Shown: piece after piece, positions 17,798-25,552 of the stretch
Layout of the letters: every line of letters begins with the position of its first letter
How positions within the stretch are numbered: position 1 is the stretch's first letter
NCBI GenBank assembly: GCA_903938445.1
Contig: CAJADG010000057.1
Location: forward strand, 1-34,070
Direction: 5' to 3'
DNA from: an uncultured Bacteroidota bacterium
GTDB lineage: Bacteria; Bacteroidota; Bacteroidia; Chitinophagales; Chitinophagaceae
Length of the DNA: 34,070 bases
Position numbers and translations under genes: made by a program
The notes under the pieces: model-generated
Told to the model about the DNA's origin: nothing
The model's input: only the letters and a program-made list of their open reading frames with translations
The model's database searches: none

Positions 17798-18472
17798 ATG
17801 AAAACAATTTTAGAAGCAAAAAATATTAATAAATTCTTTCATGATCCTGAAACCATTCAGGTATTGGAAAATGTAAACTTTAGTATTGATAAAGGAGAGT
17901 TTGTTTCACTTACTGGAAAATCAGGATGTGGAAAATCAACGCTGCTATATGTCTTATCCACTATGGACACGGATTATGAAGGAGGATTATTCATTGATGG
18001 GGTTGAAATGCCAAAGAAGAATGAAGCTTTTTTAGCCAAAATTAGAAATGAAAAAATTGGATTTGTATTTCAGTTTCACTACTTACTAAATGAGTTTAAT
18101 GTTTTAAAAAATGTAATGTTACCTGGATTAAAATTAAATAAATACAGTGCCGAAGAAGTAGAACATCGGGCAATGGAAAAATTAAAAATACTAGGCATTG
18201 AACATTTAGCTTTAAAACAAGCCAACCATGTATCTGGTGGTGAAAAGCAAAGAGTTGCTATTGCAAGAGCTTTAATAAACGATCCACATATTATTATGGG
18301 AGATGAGCCTACCGGCAACTTAGATAAAAAAAATAGCGACTTGGTTTTTGATATTTTTAACCAGCTTTCAGACGAATTCAATCAAACTTTATTGATTGTT
18401 ACCCATGACCCAAGCTTTGCGGAAAGAACACATCGCATTATTAAAATGGAAGATGGAAAAATTATTTCCTAA
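17798..18472 (+). CDS. ABC transporter ATP-binding protein, LolD/MacB/FtsE type
   Basis: Cytoplasmic ATPase of 224 residues, the normal size for the LolD/MacB family. Visible motifs are Walker A (G40-KSGCGKS-T48), Q-loop Q92 (FVFQFHYLL), signature VSGGEKQRVAIARAL from about 145, Walker B IIMGDEPTGNLD with catalytic E170, and H-loop H203 (VTHD). It is the third gene of the adaptor-permease-ATPase operon with a 1-nt gap upstream. Its stop is only 2 nt from the convergent stop of the AraC gene. Confidence 0.95.
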   Translation: MKTILEAKNINKFFHDPETIQVLENVNFSIDKGEFVSLTGKSGCGKSTLLYVLSTMDTDYEGGLFIDGVEMPKKNEAFLAKIRNEKIGFVFQFHYLLNEFNVLKNVMLPGLKLNKYSAEEVEHRAMEKLKILGIEHLALKQANHVSGGEKQRVAIARALINDPHIIMGDEPTGNLDKKNSDLVFDIFNQLSDEFNQTLLIVTHDPSFAERTHRIIKMEDGKIIS

Positions 18473-18474
18473 AT

Positions 18475-19335
18475 TTAATCAAGCCCTTTTCTTTTTCTAA
18501 AGGCAGAAGGATTCTCCCCTGTTATCTTTTTAAATATTTTATTAAAGTAGGAAAGGCTTTCAAAGCCAGTGTCATAGCAGGCTTCCGTCACATTCGCATT
18601 TTGCATTAATAATTTTTTTGCATGATTCACTCGATACTGATTTACAAATTCGGTGTAAGTGACCTTTGTAGATTTTTTAAAATACCTGCAAAAAGCCGCT
18701 TCAGATAAATTTACTTGATGAGCGATATCACTTATTTTTATGGGCAGTTGAAAATTTGTCTCCACAAATTTGTAGATCAGATGCATACGCTCCTGTTCTT
18801 TAATTACCGCATGTGCAGCAATCGGTCGCGTGTTTAACAAAGTATACTCCTCACTTACTGCAAGCAATTGAAATACTTGTATCAATACCATTAATTGGTC
18901 AAAGGAAGATAGTTTTGGAGATTGACCTGTTAATTTTTTTAATAAAACACCGGCACGTTTTTTTGTCTCTCCGTAAAATGCAATACCTGTTGCAGCGCGT
19001 TCCATTAATTGATATATCGATTGCATTTCGGGTTGCTTATAAAAAGCATCTTCATAAAAATTTTGTCTAAACTGCACGACTACGGTTTCTACAGTGGTTT
19101 GAACCCCATAATCAAAATTTAAATGTGGGATATAAGAACCGATCAAAGCCAAGTCACTCCCTTCATAGGTACTAATATGATCTCCAATATGTCGAATCCC
19201 CTTTTCCGCTTCAACATATACCAATTCAATTTCGGGATGAAAATGCCAGTAGTAAATTTCATTTAATTTAGGCGTAAGGAGGATTCTAAAGGAACTGCCT
19301 TCGTCGGGTTTAATATTTTCTAAACTAAGCTTCAT
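18475..19335 (-). CDS. AraC-family transcriptional regulator with cupin sensor domain
   Basis: A 286-residue regulator. The N-terminal half is an AraC-type cupin; YYWHFHPEIELVYVE (H31, H33, E35) and GSYIPHLNF (H71) are the usual conserved positions. The C-terminal ~100 residues contain two helix-turn-helix units, the first near 201-222 (ISDIAHQVNLSEAAFCRYF) and the second near 249-270 (VTEACYDTGFESLSYFNKI). The protein ends with the family motif GENPSAFRKRK. Regulators of this kind in Bacteroidota often respond to small carbohydrates. The gene is divergent from the PhyH-AKR-Dabb-hydrolase operon with a 151-bp spacer, making that operon its most likely target. Confidence 0.9.
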   Translation of the reverse strand: MKLSLENIKPDEGSSFRILLTPKLNEIYYWHFHPEIELVYVEAEKGIRHIGDHISTYEGSDLALIGSYIPHLNFDYGVQTTVETVVVQFRQNFYEDAFYKQPEMQSIYQLMERAATGIAFYGETKKRAGVLLKKLTGQSPKLSSFDQLMVLIQVFQLLAVSEEYTLLNTRPIAAHAVIKEQERMHLIYKFVETNFQLPIKISDIAHQVNLSEAAFCRYFKKSTKVTYTEFVNQYRVNHAKKLLMQNANVTEACYDTGFESLSYFNKIFKKITGENPSAFRKRKGLD

Positions 19336-19486
19336 TAATACTAAAATAACTGACTTTCCACCAAATTATTAAAAATGTGTCAATATAGAGCAAATAATGG
19401 CCAATTTAGGGAAAAAATATGCAGTTCAATGGGCCGTACATTTATCTTATCAAATCATCTATTCAAAATTTTAAAGATTGCTTGCT
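19336..19486. promoter_or_regulatory. Divergent regulatory region between AraC gene and PhyH operon
   Basis: A 151-bp spacer between the AraC start (19335) and the preferred PhyH start (19487). It contains a near-repeat, AATGGCC at 19396-19402 and AATGGGCC at 19428-19435, spaced 32 bp (about three helical turns), the most GC-rich marks in an AT-rich spacer. These could be half-sites for the AraC protein. I find no exact TAnnTTTG element on either strand. Operator status is inference. Confidence 0.35.
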
Positions 19487-20494
19487 ATGAACAATGAACA
19501 AAAAGGTATGGTGCCTACCATGGTCCCAACCATGACACCCACAATGGCAACACCTAATAGTAATGCGCATAAGGATATTCCAGGGAATCCTTCTACTGCA
19601 AAAAGTAGTGCCGAAAAATTAAACGACCGCTCCAATGGTAAACCACTTCGAGTTTTAAGTGAGGAGGATTGGCAATTTTGGATTCACAACGGTTACATTG
19701 TTATTAAAAACGCTGTACCTCGTGAACAAGCTTTAGCAACTGCACAATTTTTATGGGAGTTTGAAGAAAAAGATCCTAACAATAAAGAAACCTGGTATAC
19801 AGCACCAAGAGCCGAAATGAAAATGAAAGAATTGGCTGGTACAGGCATGGTGGAGTGCTATAACAACCAACATCAGTGGAACAATCGACAAATGCAAAGA
19901 GTATATGATGCCTTTGTTGATATTTGGGGTACTGAAAAATTATGGGTAACGATAGATAGAGCAAATTTAAATTTTCCTATTCGTCCAGGTCATGAATACA
20001 AAGCATTTATCCATTGGGATTATGATCCTGAAACAAAACCAGTAAACGTTCAAGGTGTATTGGCACTTGCTGATCAAACGGACGAAAATATGGGTGGATT
20101 TCAATGTATCCCTGAATTATTCAGAACCTATGATACATGGAAATTAACGCAGCCCGATGACCGTGATAGATACAAGCCTGATACCACAGGATTTACGCCA
20201 ACTAAAGTAAAATTAGAGGCTGGTGATTTATTAATATTTAATAGTTTAGAGCCACACGGTATTAGAGCCAATAACAGTGAGGACAAGGTTCGTATTGCTC
20301 AATACATTTCCATGATGCCAGCGGAGGAAGACAACGAGGCATTAAAAGAATGGAGAGTAAATTCATGGAAGCATCGCATTGCACCGGAAGGTTATGCATT
20401 TCCTGGTGATCCAAGAAATTGGGAACAAACAAAATACGACACAGCTGTTTTATCAGATTTAGGAAAAAAATTATTGGGTCTAGAAAAATGGTAA
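19487..20494 (+). CDS. Phytanoyl-CoA dioxygenase (PhyH) family Fe(II)/2-oxoglutarate oxygenase
   Basis: Non-haem iron oxygenase with a double-stranded beta-helix core. Numbering from the ATG at 19487 (335 residues), the iron facial triad is H176-W-D178 (AFIHWDYDPE) and H257 (LEPHGIRANN), with R269 (KVRIAQY) a candidate 2-oxoglutarate anchor. A TTG at 19478 would add three residues; I prefer the ATG. Residues 8-23 are four MVPT-like units encoded by 12-bp repeats, and residues up to about 55 are low complexity. There is no signal peptide, so it is cytoplasmic. It leads an operon with aldo/keto reductase (8-nt gap), Dabb protein and alpha/beta hydrolase. The substrate is not readable; family members hydroxylate lipids, amino acids, alkaloids and others. 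Confidence 0.85.
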   Translation: MNNEQKGMVPTMVPTMTPTMATPNSNAHKDIPGNPSTAKSSAEKLNDRSNGKPLRVLSEEDWQFWIHNGYIVIKNAVPREQALATAQFLWEFEEKDPNNKETWYTAPRAEMKMKELAGTGMVECYNNQHQWNNRQMQRVYDAFVDIWGTEKLWVTIDRANLNFPIRPGHEYKAFIHWDYDPETKPVNVQGVLALADQTDENMGGFQCIPELFRTYDTWKLTQPDDRDRYKPDTTGFTPTKVKLEAGDLLIFNSLEPHGIRANNSEDKVRIAQYISMMPAEEDNEALKEWRVNSWKHRIAPEGYAFPGDPRNWEQTKYDTAVLSDLGKKLLGLEKW

Positions 20495-20502
20495 ATTTAT
20501 AA

Positions 20503-21327
20503 ATGGTAAATAATATAATCCCAAGCACTAAGCTCAACAACGGTATTTCAATGCCCTTGTTGGGCTTAGGTGTTTATGACATGTATCAAAAGCAAGCTGA
20601 GCAAGCCGTAGAGACTGCCCTTGAAATAGGCTATCGATTAATTGATACAGCTAGCATGTATGAAAATGAAAAAGAAATTGGTAATGCTATCAAAAATAGT
20701 GCAGTAAAAAGAGCAGAAATATTTTTAACGACTAAGTTAAATAATACTGATCACGGTTATAACCAAGCACTTAAAGCCTTTGATACCAGTTTACAATTAT
20801 TAAATCAGGATTATGTAGACTTATATTTGATTCATTGGCCTATAAAAGAAGGAAGGGCTGATTCCTGGAAAGCGGTGGAACGCATTTATCAGGAAGGTCG
20901 CGCCAAAGCTATTGGGGTGGCTAATTATACCCTTCCCTTTTTAAATGAATTAGCGAGTTACAGCAATATTACACCTACAGTTAATCAAATTGAATTTACC
21001 CCATGGATGTTTGACAAAGCAACTTTTGATGATTGTAATCAATCAAATATTCAATTGCAATCCTATTCACCTATTACACGTGGGATAAAGTTTTCGGATG
21101 AACGATTAAAGGGTCTTTGTGATAAATACCAAAAGACACCTGCTCAGATCATTTTAAACTGGAATATTCAATTGGGCGTTTCGACTATTCCTAAATCATC
21201 ACAAAGAGAAAGATTACAAGAAAATTTTGACGCCGTTAATTTTACATTAGATGCGCGAGATGTTGAATTTATGAATACATTTAATGAAGGATTTCGCATT
21301 TGTGATGATCCCATTATTTTCTTATAA
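20503..21327 (+). CDS. Aldo/keto reductase (AKR)
   Basis: NAD(P)H-dependent carbonyl reductase of 274 residues, typical for AKR5-like bacterial enzymes. The catalytic tetrad is complete: D48 and Y53 (IDTASMY), K78 (FLTTKLNN) and H111 (YLIHWP). The cofactor motif IPKSSQRERLQENF lies near residue 230. There is no signal peptide, so it is cytoplasmic and could act on an aldehyde or ketone derived from the preceding oxygenase. An 11-bp direct repeat (AAATGGTAAAT at 20486-20496 and 20501-20511) straddles the gene border. The first copy gives an in-frame ATG that meets a stop after three codons, so 20503 is the start. Confidence 0.92.
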   Translation: MVNNIIPSTKLNNGISMPLLGLGVYDMYQKQAEQAVETALEIGYRLIDTASMYENEKEIGNAIKNSAVKRAEIFLTTKLNNTDHGYNQALKAFDTSLQLLNQDYVDLYLIHWPIKEGRADSWKAVERIYQEGRAKAIGVANYTLPFLNELASYSNITPTVNQIEFTPWMFDKATFDDCNQSNIQLQSYSPITRGIKFSDERLKGLCDKYQKTPAQIILNWNIQLGVSTIPKSSQRERLQENFDAVNFTLDARDVEFMNTFNEGFRICDDPIIFL

Positions 21328-21362
21328 AAAATTTAAAATCAAATATTATAAAAAACCATTTT

Positions 21363-21743
21363 ATGAAAAAAATATTATTCTTACTTGCATTTACCATTAG
21401 CTTATCCGCTATTCATGCACAAAACAGAGTAGGCGAATTAAAACATATCGTATTATTTACTTTCAAGCCAAGCTCTACTCCTAAAGAAGTAGAAAATGTG
21501 GCTAAAACTTTTGCAGCTTTATATGGCAAAGTACCACAGGTAAAAAAAATGGAATGGGGTATTAATATGAGTCCGGAGCATTTGGATCAAGGATTCACGC
21601 ATTGCTTTACTTTAACCTTTAACTCTGAGAAAGATTTAGCTGATTATCAACAAAATCCAGATCACAAAGCTTTTCAGGCAGTCTTAAAACCACATATGGA
21701 TAAGGTGTTTGTGGTAGATTATTTTGTAGAGCCTAATAAATAG
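21363..21743 (+). CDS. Exported Dabb (stress-responsive A/B barrel) domain protein
   Basis: A 126-residue protein with a signal peptide (MKKILFLLAFTISLSAIHAQ). Residues 26-122 form a Dabb ferredoxin-like domain: LKHIVLFTFK at the first strand, then MEWGINMSPEHLDQGFTHCFTLTF and the closing HMDKVFVVDYFVE. The conserved His of strand 1 (H28) is present. Dabb proteins are usually dimers; some are cyclases or hydratases for small molecules, others have no known activity. An exported copy inside a metabolic operon is a Bacteroidota habit. It lies 35 nt after the aldo/keto reductase and 3 nt before the hydrolase gene. Confidence 0.85.
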   Translation: MKKILFLLAFTISLSAIHAQNRVGELKHIVLFTFKPSSTPKEVENVAKTFAALYGKVPQVKKMEWGINMSPEHLDQGFTHCFTLTFNSEKDLADYQQNPDHKAFQAVLKPHMDKVFVVDYFVEPNK

Positions 21744-21746
21744 TAC

Positions 21747-22688
21747 GTGAAAATTATTAAATATAGTTTTATTGGTATAGTATCTTTTTTAATACTATTC
21801 GTTTCTGTATTTGCACAAAAGGATATTCCTAAAAATGTATTAGTTACAAAATATACAAATGAGCATTCAAAGTTTATGCCATTGATGGGCATGAATGTAC
21901 ACTATCGAGATGAGGGAAATGCATTGGATACAATACCACTTGTTTTAATTCATGGTACGTCCTCATCCCTACATACATGGGAAAAAGTAGTTTCTATTTT
22001 AAATACAAATAGCTATGGAAACAAGCGTGTCATTACTTTAGATATGCCTGCGTTTGGATTAACGGGACCGAATCCAGAGAATAAATATGATTATGAAAAT
22101 TATAACGCCGTTATTGATTCACTATTAATAAAGTTAAAAGTGAATCATTGTATGATTGGAGGAAACTCATTGGGTGGTGGCATTGCATGGCATTTTGCAG
22201 TTGCCCATCCTAGTAAAGTGGATAAGCTTATTTTAATTGATGCAAGTGGATATCCCAAGAAAAATGAAAAAGGATCCTTAGGATTTAAAATTGCGCAAAT
22301 ACCTGTGATCAATAATTTGCTGCTTTATATAACGCCTAAATTTTTAATACAAAAAAGCATTGAGGGCGTTTATTTCAACAAAAGTTTAATTCAGGAAGCA
22401 ACAGTTACTCGATATCATGAACTTTTACTTTGCGAGGGCAATCGTAGTGCAGCCCTTTCTTTATTTAAAAATCCATTTGTTCAAAATACAGAGTGGATCA
22501 AAACCATTAAAACTCCTACCCTCATTTTATGGGGAAGAGAGGACGGCTTAATTTCAGTAGAGAATACCAAATTATTTAATCAGGATATTCAAAACAGCAA
22601 GGTAGTTGTTTTAGATAATGTTGGTCATGTACCCAATGAAGAAGCACCTCAGGCAGTAGCTGATGCTATTTATGCTTTTATAAAGTAG
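21747..22688 (+). CDS. Exported alpha/beta hydrolase
   Basis: Alpha/beta-fold hydrolase of 313 residues starting at a GTG. The N-terminus (MKIIKYSFIGIVSFLILFVSVFAQ) is a signal peptide or membrane anchor. The catalytic triad is S141 (GGNSLGGG), D266 (LWGREDGL) and H294 (NVGHVPNE), with the oxyanion motif HGTSSSLHTW near residue 69. A lid region lies around residues 165-225. Only 3 nt separate it from the Dabb gene, so translation is probably coupled. Its 3' end overlaps the convergent PLP-enzyme gene by 11 nt. Esterase, lactonase or C-C hydrolase activity are all possible. Confidence 0.88.
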   Translation: MKIIKYSFIGIVSFLILFVSVFAQKDIPKNVLVTKYTNEHSKFMPLMGMNVHYRDEGNALDTIPLVLIHGTSSSLHTWEKVVSILNTNSYGNKRVITLDMPAFGLTGPNPENKYDYENYNAVIDSLLIKLKVNHCMIGGNSLGGGIAWHFAVAHPSKVDKLILIDASGYPKKNEKGSLGFKIAQIPVINNLLLYITPKFLIQKSIEGVYFNKSLIQEATVTRYHELLLCEGNRSAALSLFKNPFVQNTEWIKTIKTPTLILWGREDGLISVENTKLFNQDIQNSKVVVLDNVGHVPNEEAPQAVADAIYAFIK

Positions 22689-23871
22689 CCAAGGCGTTTT
22701 CTAAATCTTGAATAAGGTCATCTACATTTTCAATACCTACTGAATAACGAATTAAACTCTCGGGAATACCCAATTGTTTTCTTTGCGCTTCGGTTAATTC
22801 TACATGGCTTGTGGTTCTTGGAGGTCCAGCTAATGTGCTTACCGAGCCAAGGCTTGCTGCCAAGTGTACTAGTTGTAAGGAGCTTAAGAGTTTAGCTACA
22901 TTTTCATATCCTCCTACTAAAGCAAAACTCATAATACCACCAAAGCCACTCATTTGTGCTTTCGCAATTTCATGACCTGGATGCGTTGGTAGTCCTGGAT
23001 AATATACATCCTGTACTTTAGGATGCGCTTTTAAATATTGAGCAATTTTTAAAGCAGAAGCATTTTGTCTTTCTATTCTTAGCTCTAGTGTTTTCATACC
23101 TCTTGCAATCATATAAGCAGGATCGGCTTGTAAACTAGCACCATTAATTTCTCTGTAATTATATACTTTCTGTACTAATTCTTTTTTTCCTGCCAATACT
23201 CCTCCCATTGCATCTGAGTGACCACATAAAAATTTAGTGGCACTATGTAAAACTAAATCAGCACCAAGTGATAATGGGTTTTGATTAATAGGTGTTGCAA
23301 ATGTATTATCCACCACTACAATTGCACCTACTTTTTTTGCTGCAGCAGCCAAACGTTTAATGTCAACAACTTTTAAGGTTGGATTCGTAGGTGTTTCTAA
23401 ATACACCATGTCACATCCTTTTGCTATTTCTATTTCGAAATTATCAAAATCGGTAGTGTCACATAAAGTAACCTGCACATTATTTAAAGGTAAAAAATCT
23501 AAAAATATTTTACTTGTGCCTCCATAATTATCTTTTTGAGATACTACACGCTTTCCTGCTGTTAAAAAAGTATACAAAGTATTACTAATCGCAGCCATAC
23601 CAGTAGCAAAACTTGTTGCTGCTTCGGCACCTTCTAATAAACGAATTTTTTCTTCTAATGCGGCAACCGTTGGATTCGTGTTACGACTATAAATAAATCC
23701 TTCTGCTTTTCCTAATGAAACCTGATGCCATTTTTCTACATCATCATATGCAAATGCTACACTATTTACAATTGGTGTAGTGACTGCACCACTCACATTT
23801 AAATCTCCTTCACCACCCCAAACGGCAGTCGTACTTTTTTTAAATTTTGAAAAATCCATTTTAATATTCAT
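22678..23871 (-). CDS. Trans-sulfuration PLP enzyme (cystathionine gamma-synthase/lyase, sulfhydrylase-like)
   Basis: Fold-type I PLP enzyme of the Cys/Met metabolism family, 397 residues and cytoplasmic. The Schiff-base lysine is K213 (LHSATKFLCGHSD). Y116 (DNYGGT) stacks on PLP, and Y61-S-R63 binds the cofactor phosphate of the partner subunit. The PLP aspartate lies in VVVDNTFATP (D188), and SLGSVSTLAGPPRTTSH near residue 341 is the substrate-carboxylate region. The residue after Y116 is G-G-T rather than the G-C-T of methionine gamma-lyase, arguing against that enzyme. Cystathionine gamma-synthase/lyase or O-acyl-homoserine sulfhydrylase cannot be separated. A second Met (residue 5) is an alternative start. 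The gene is transcribed alone on the minus strand. Confidence 0.9.
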   Translation of the reverse strand: MNIKMDFSKFKKSTTAVWGGEGDLNVSGAVTTPIVNSVAFAYDDVEKWHQVSLGKAEGFIYSRNTNPTVAALEEKIRLLEGAEAATSFATGMAAISNTLYTFLTAGKRVVSQKDNYGGTSKIFLDFLPLNNVQVTLCDTTDFDNFEIEIAKGCDMVYLETPTNPTLKVVDIKRLAAAAKKVGAIVVVDNTFATPINQNPLSLGADLVLHSATKFLCGHSDAMGGVLAGKKELVQKVYNYREINGASLQADPAYMIARGMKTLELRIERQNASALKIAQYLKAHPKVQDVYYPGLPTHPGHEIAKAQMSGFGGIMSFALVGGYENVAKLLSSLQLVHLAASLGSVSTLAGPPRTTSHVELTEAQRKQLGIPESLIRYSVGIENVDDLIQDLENALATL

Positions 23872-23964
23872 TTTTTATATGTTTAAAATTACAAATTTCT
23901 TACTAGTATCCTTTATTTTATTATATGCAATGGAATCTGTAAATTTATAGTACAACCTTTTATT

Positions 23965-25530
23965 ATGAAATATTGCTTAGCACTCTTCGCCATTTTATTA
24001 AGTCCATACTTATTTGCACAAAATGCAGATTATATTATTCGAAATGGAAAATTAATAGACGGCACTGGCAACAATTGGCAATTGAAAAATATTGCAATTG
24101 TAAATAATAAAATAGTAGCTATTGGTAATCTTAGCAATTGGAAAGCGACTAAAGAGATAGATGCAAAGGGTTTGATAGTGGCGCCTGGTTTTATTGATGT
24201 TCACGCGCATATTGAAGGAAGCGAGGTAAAAAATCCATTGGCAACTAATTTTATCTATGATGGCGTAACAACGGTCATTACAGGAAATTGTGGAGGATCG
24301 GCTGATCATATGAAAACCTATTTTGACTATATCGATTCATTGGGGGTTTCCATAAATGTAGCGGCCTTAATGGGTCATAATAATATTCGCAAACAAGTAA
24401 TGGGTACAGCAAACCGACATGCAACGGAGGAAGAACTTCAAAAAATGGAAGCTATCGCAGAAAAAGCAATGAAAGAAGGTGCTGTAGGAATGTCAACTGG
24501 ATTAATTTATATCCCTGGAACTTTTGCTCCAACCGAAGAAGTGGTGAGACTTGCAAAAGTAATTTCAAAAAATGGTGGGGTATACGCATCTCATATCCGT
24601 AATGAGGAGGATAAGGTGGCAGAAGCAGTAAATGAAGCAATTGCCATTGGTAGAGAAGCAAAACTACCGGTTGAAATTTCTCATTTTAAAGTAAATGGTC
24701 AAAACAATTGGGGAAGAAGTGATGAAACTTTAAACCTGGTAAAGAATGCAAGACTAGAGGGCATTGACGTAACCATTGATCAGTATCCATATACCGCTAG
24801 TAGTACCAACCTTGGTATACTTTTACCTGATTGGGTTTTGGCGGATGGTCAAGATTCTATTTTGGCTAGATTAAAAAATCATTCGATTCGTGCTAAGGTA
24901 AAAGCGCATAGTATTGATATGATTACAAGAAGAGGGCTAAACCATTTTGATTATGCTTATGTTGCCAATTTTAAAGCAGACACCAGCTATAATGGAAAAA
25001 ATATTAGAGAGATTAATTTATTACGCGGCGGTAAAGACAATGCATTAGCACAAGCAGAAACAATTGTGCAGATGATGGAATTAGGGGGTGCACAAATGGT
25101 GTATCATGGCATGGGTGATAAGGATGTAAAAAATATAATGGCTTACCCATTTAACATGGCTGCAAGTGATGCTGGTATTGCTGTTATAGGAGTTAGCAGA
25201 CCGCATCCACGTGCTTATGGCACCAATGCTAGAGTGCTTGGGAAATATGTAAGAGAAGAAAAAATAATGCCATTAGAAGAAGCCATCCGTAGAATGACCT
25301 CTTTGCCTGCCGACAAATTTAATATCAAACAAAGAGGTTTGATAAAAGAAGGTTTCCTTGCTGACATAGTTGTGTTTGATGAAAACGAAGTAACTGATAT
25401 GGCCACTTTTGAGAACCCACATCAGTTTTCAAAAGGATTTAAATATATATTTGTAAATGGTGCATTAACCATTGACAATGGATTACACAATGGAGCTAGA
25501 AAAGGTTTAGCAATCAGAAATAATAATTAA
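23965..25530 (+). CDS. Exported N-acyl-D-amino-acid deacylase-like amidohydrolase
   Basis: TIM-barrel metallo-amidohydrolase of 521 residues with a signal peptide (MKYCLALFAILLSPYLFAQ). Metal and catalytic residues of the D-aminoacylase branch are all present: H80-A-H82 (GFIDVHAH), bridging C109 (TGNCGGS), H210 (YASHIRNE), H240 (VEISHFK) and catalytic D402 (AASDAGIAV). The 29-residue step from the HxH motif to Cys and the 30-residue step between the two later His match D-aminoacylases as I recall them. The small N-terminal beta-sandwich is the usual one (YIIRNGKLIDGTGN). Likely substrates are N-acyl-D-amino acids or related dipeptides in the periplasm. The next gene follows by 22 nt. Confidence 0.9.
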   Translation: MKYCLALFAILLSPYLFAQNADYIIRNGKLIDGTGNNWQLKNIAIVNNKIVAIGNLSNWKATKEIDAKGLIVAPGFIDVHAHIEGSEVKNPLATNFIYDGVTTVITGNCGGSADHMKTYFDYIDSLGVSINVAALMGHNNIRKQVMGTANRHATEEELQKMEAIAEKAMKEGAVGMSTGLIYIPGTFAPTEEVVRLAKVISKNGGVYASHIRNEEDKVAEAVNEAIAIGREAKLPVEISHFKVNGQNNWGRSDETLNLVKNARLEGIDVTIDQYPYTASSTNLGILLPDWVLADGQDSILARLKNHSIRAKVKAHSIDMITRRGLNHFDYAYVANFKADTSYNGKNIREINLLRGGKDNALAQAETIVQMMELGGAQMVYHGMGDKDVKNIMAYPFNMAASDAGIAVIGVSRPHPRAYGTNARVLGKYVREEKIMPLEEAIRRMTSLPADKFNIKQRGLIKEGFLADIVVFDENEVTDMATFENPHQFSKGFKYIFVNGALTIDNGLHNGARKGLAIRNNN

Positions 25531-25552
25531 TGGATACAATAAATATAATAAA

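Noticed and set aside
19478..19486. TTG start adding three residues to the PhyH protein
   Set aside because: The ATG at 19487 is only three codons later, is the stronger start codon and loses nothing conserved.
22678..23871. Methionine gamma-lyase as the name for the PLP enzyme
   Set aside because: The residues after the PLP-stacking tyrosine are Gly-Gly-Thr, not the Gly-Cys-Thr typical of that enzyme, so a general trans-sulfuration name is safer.
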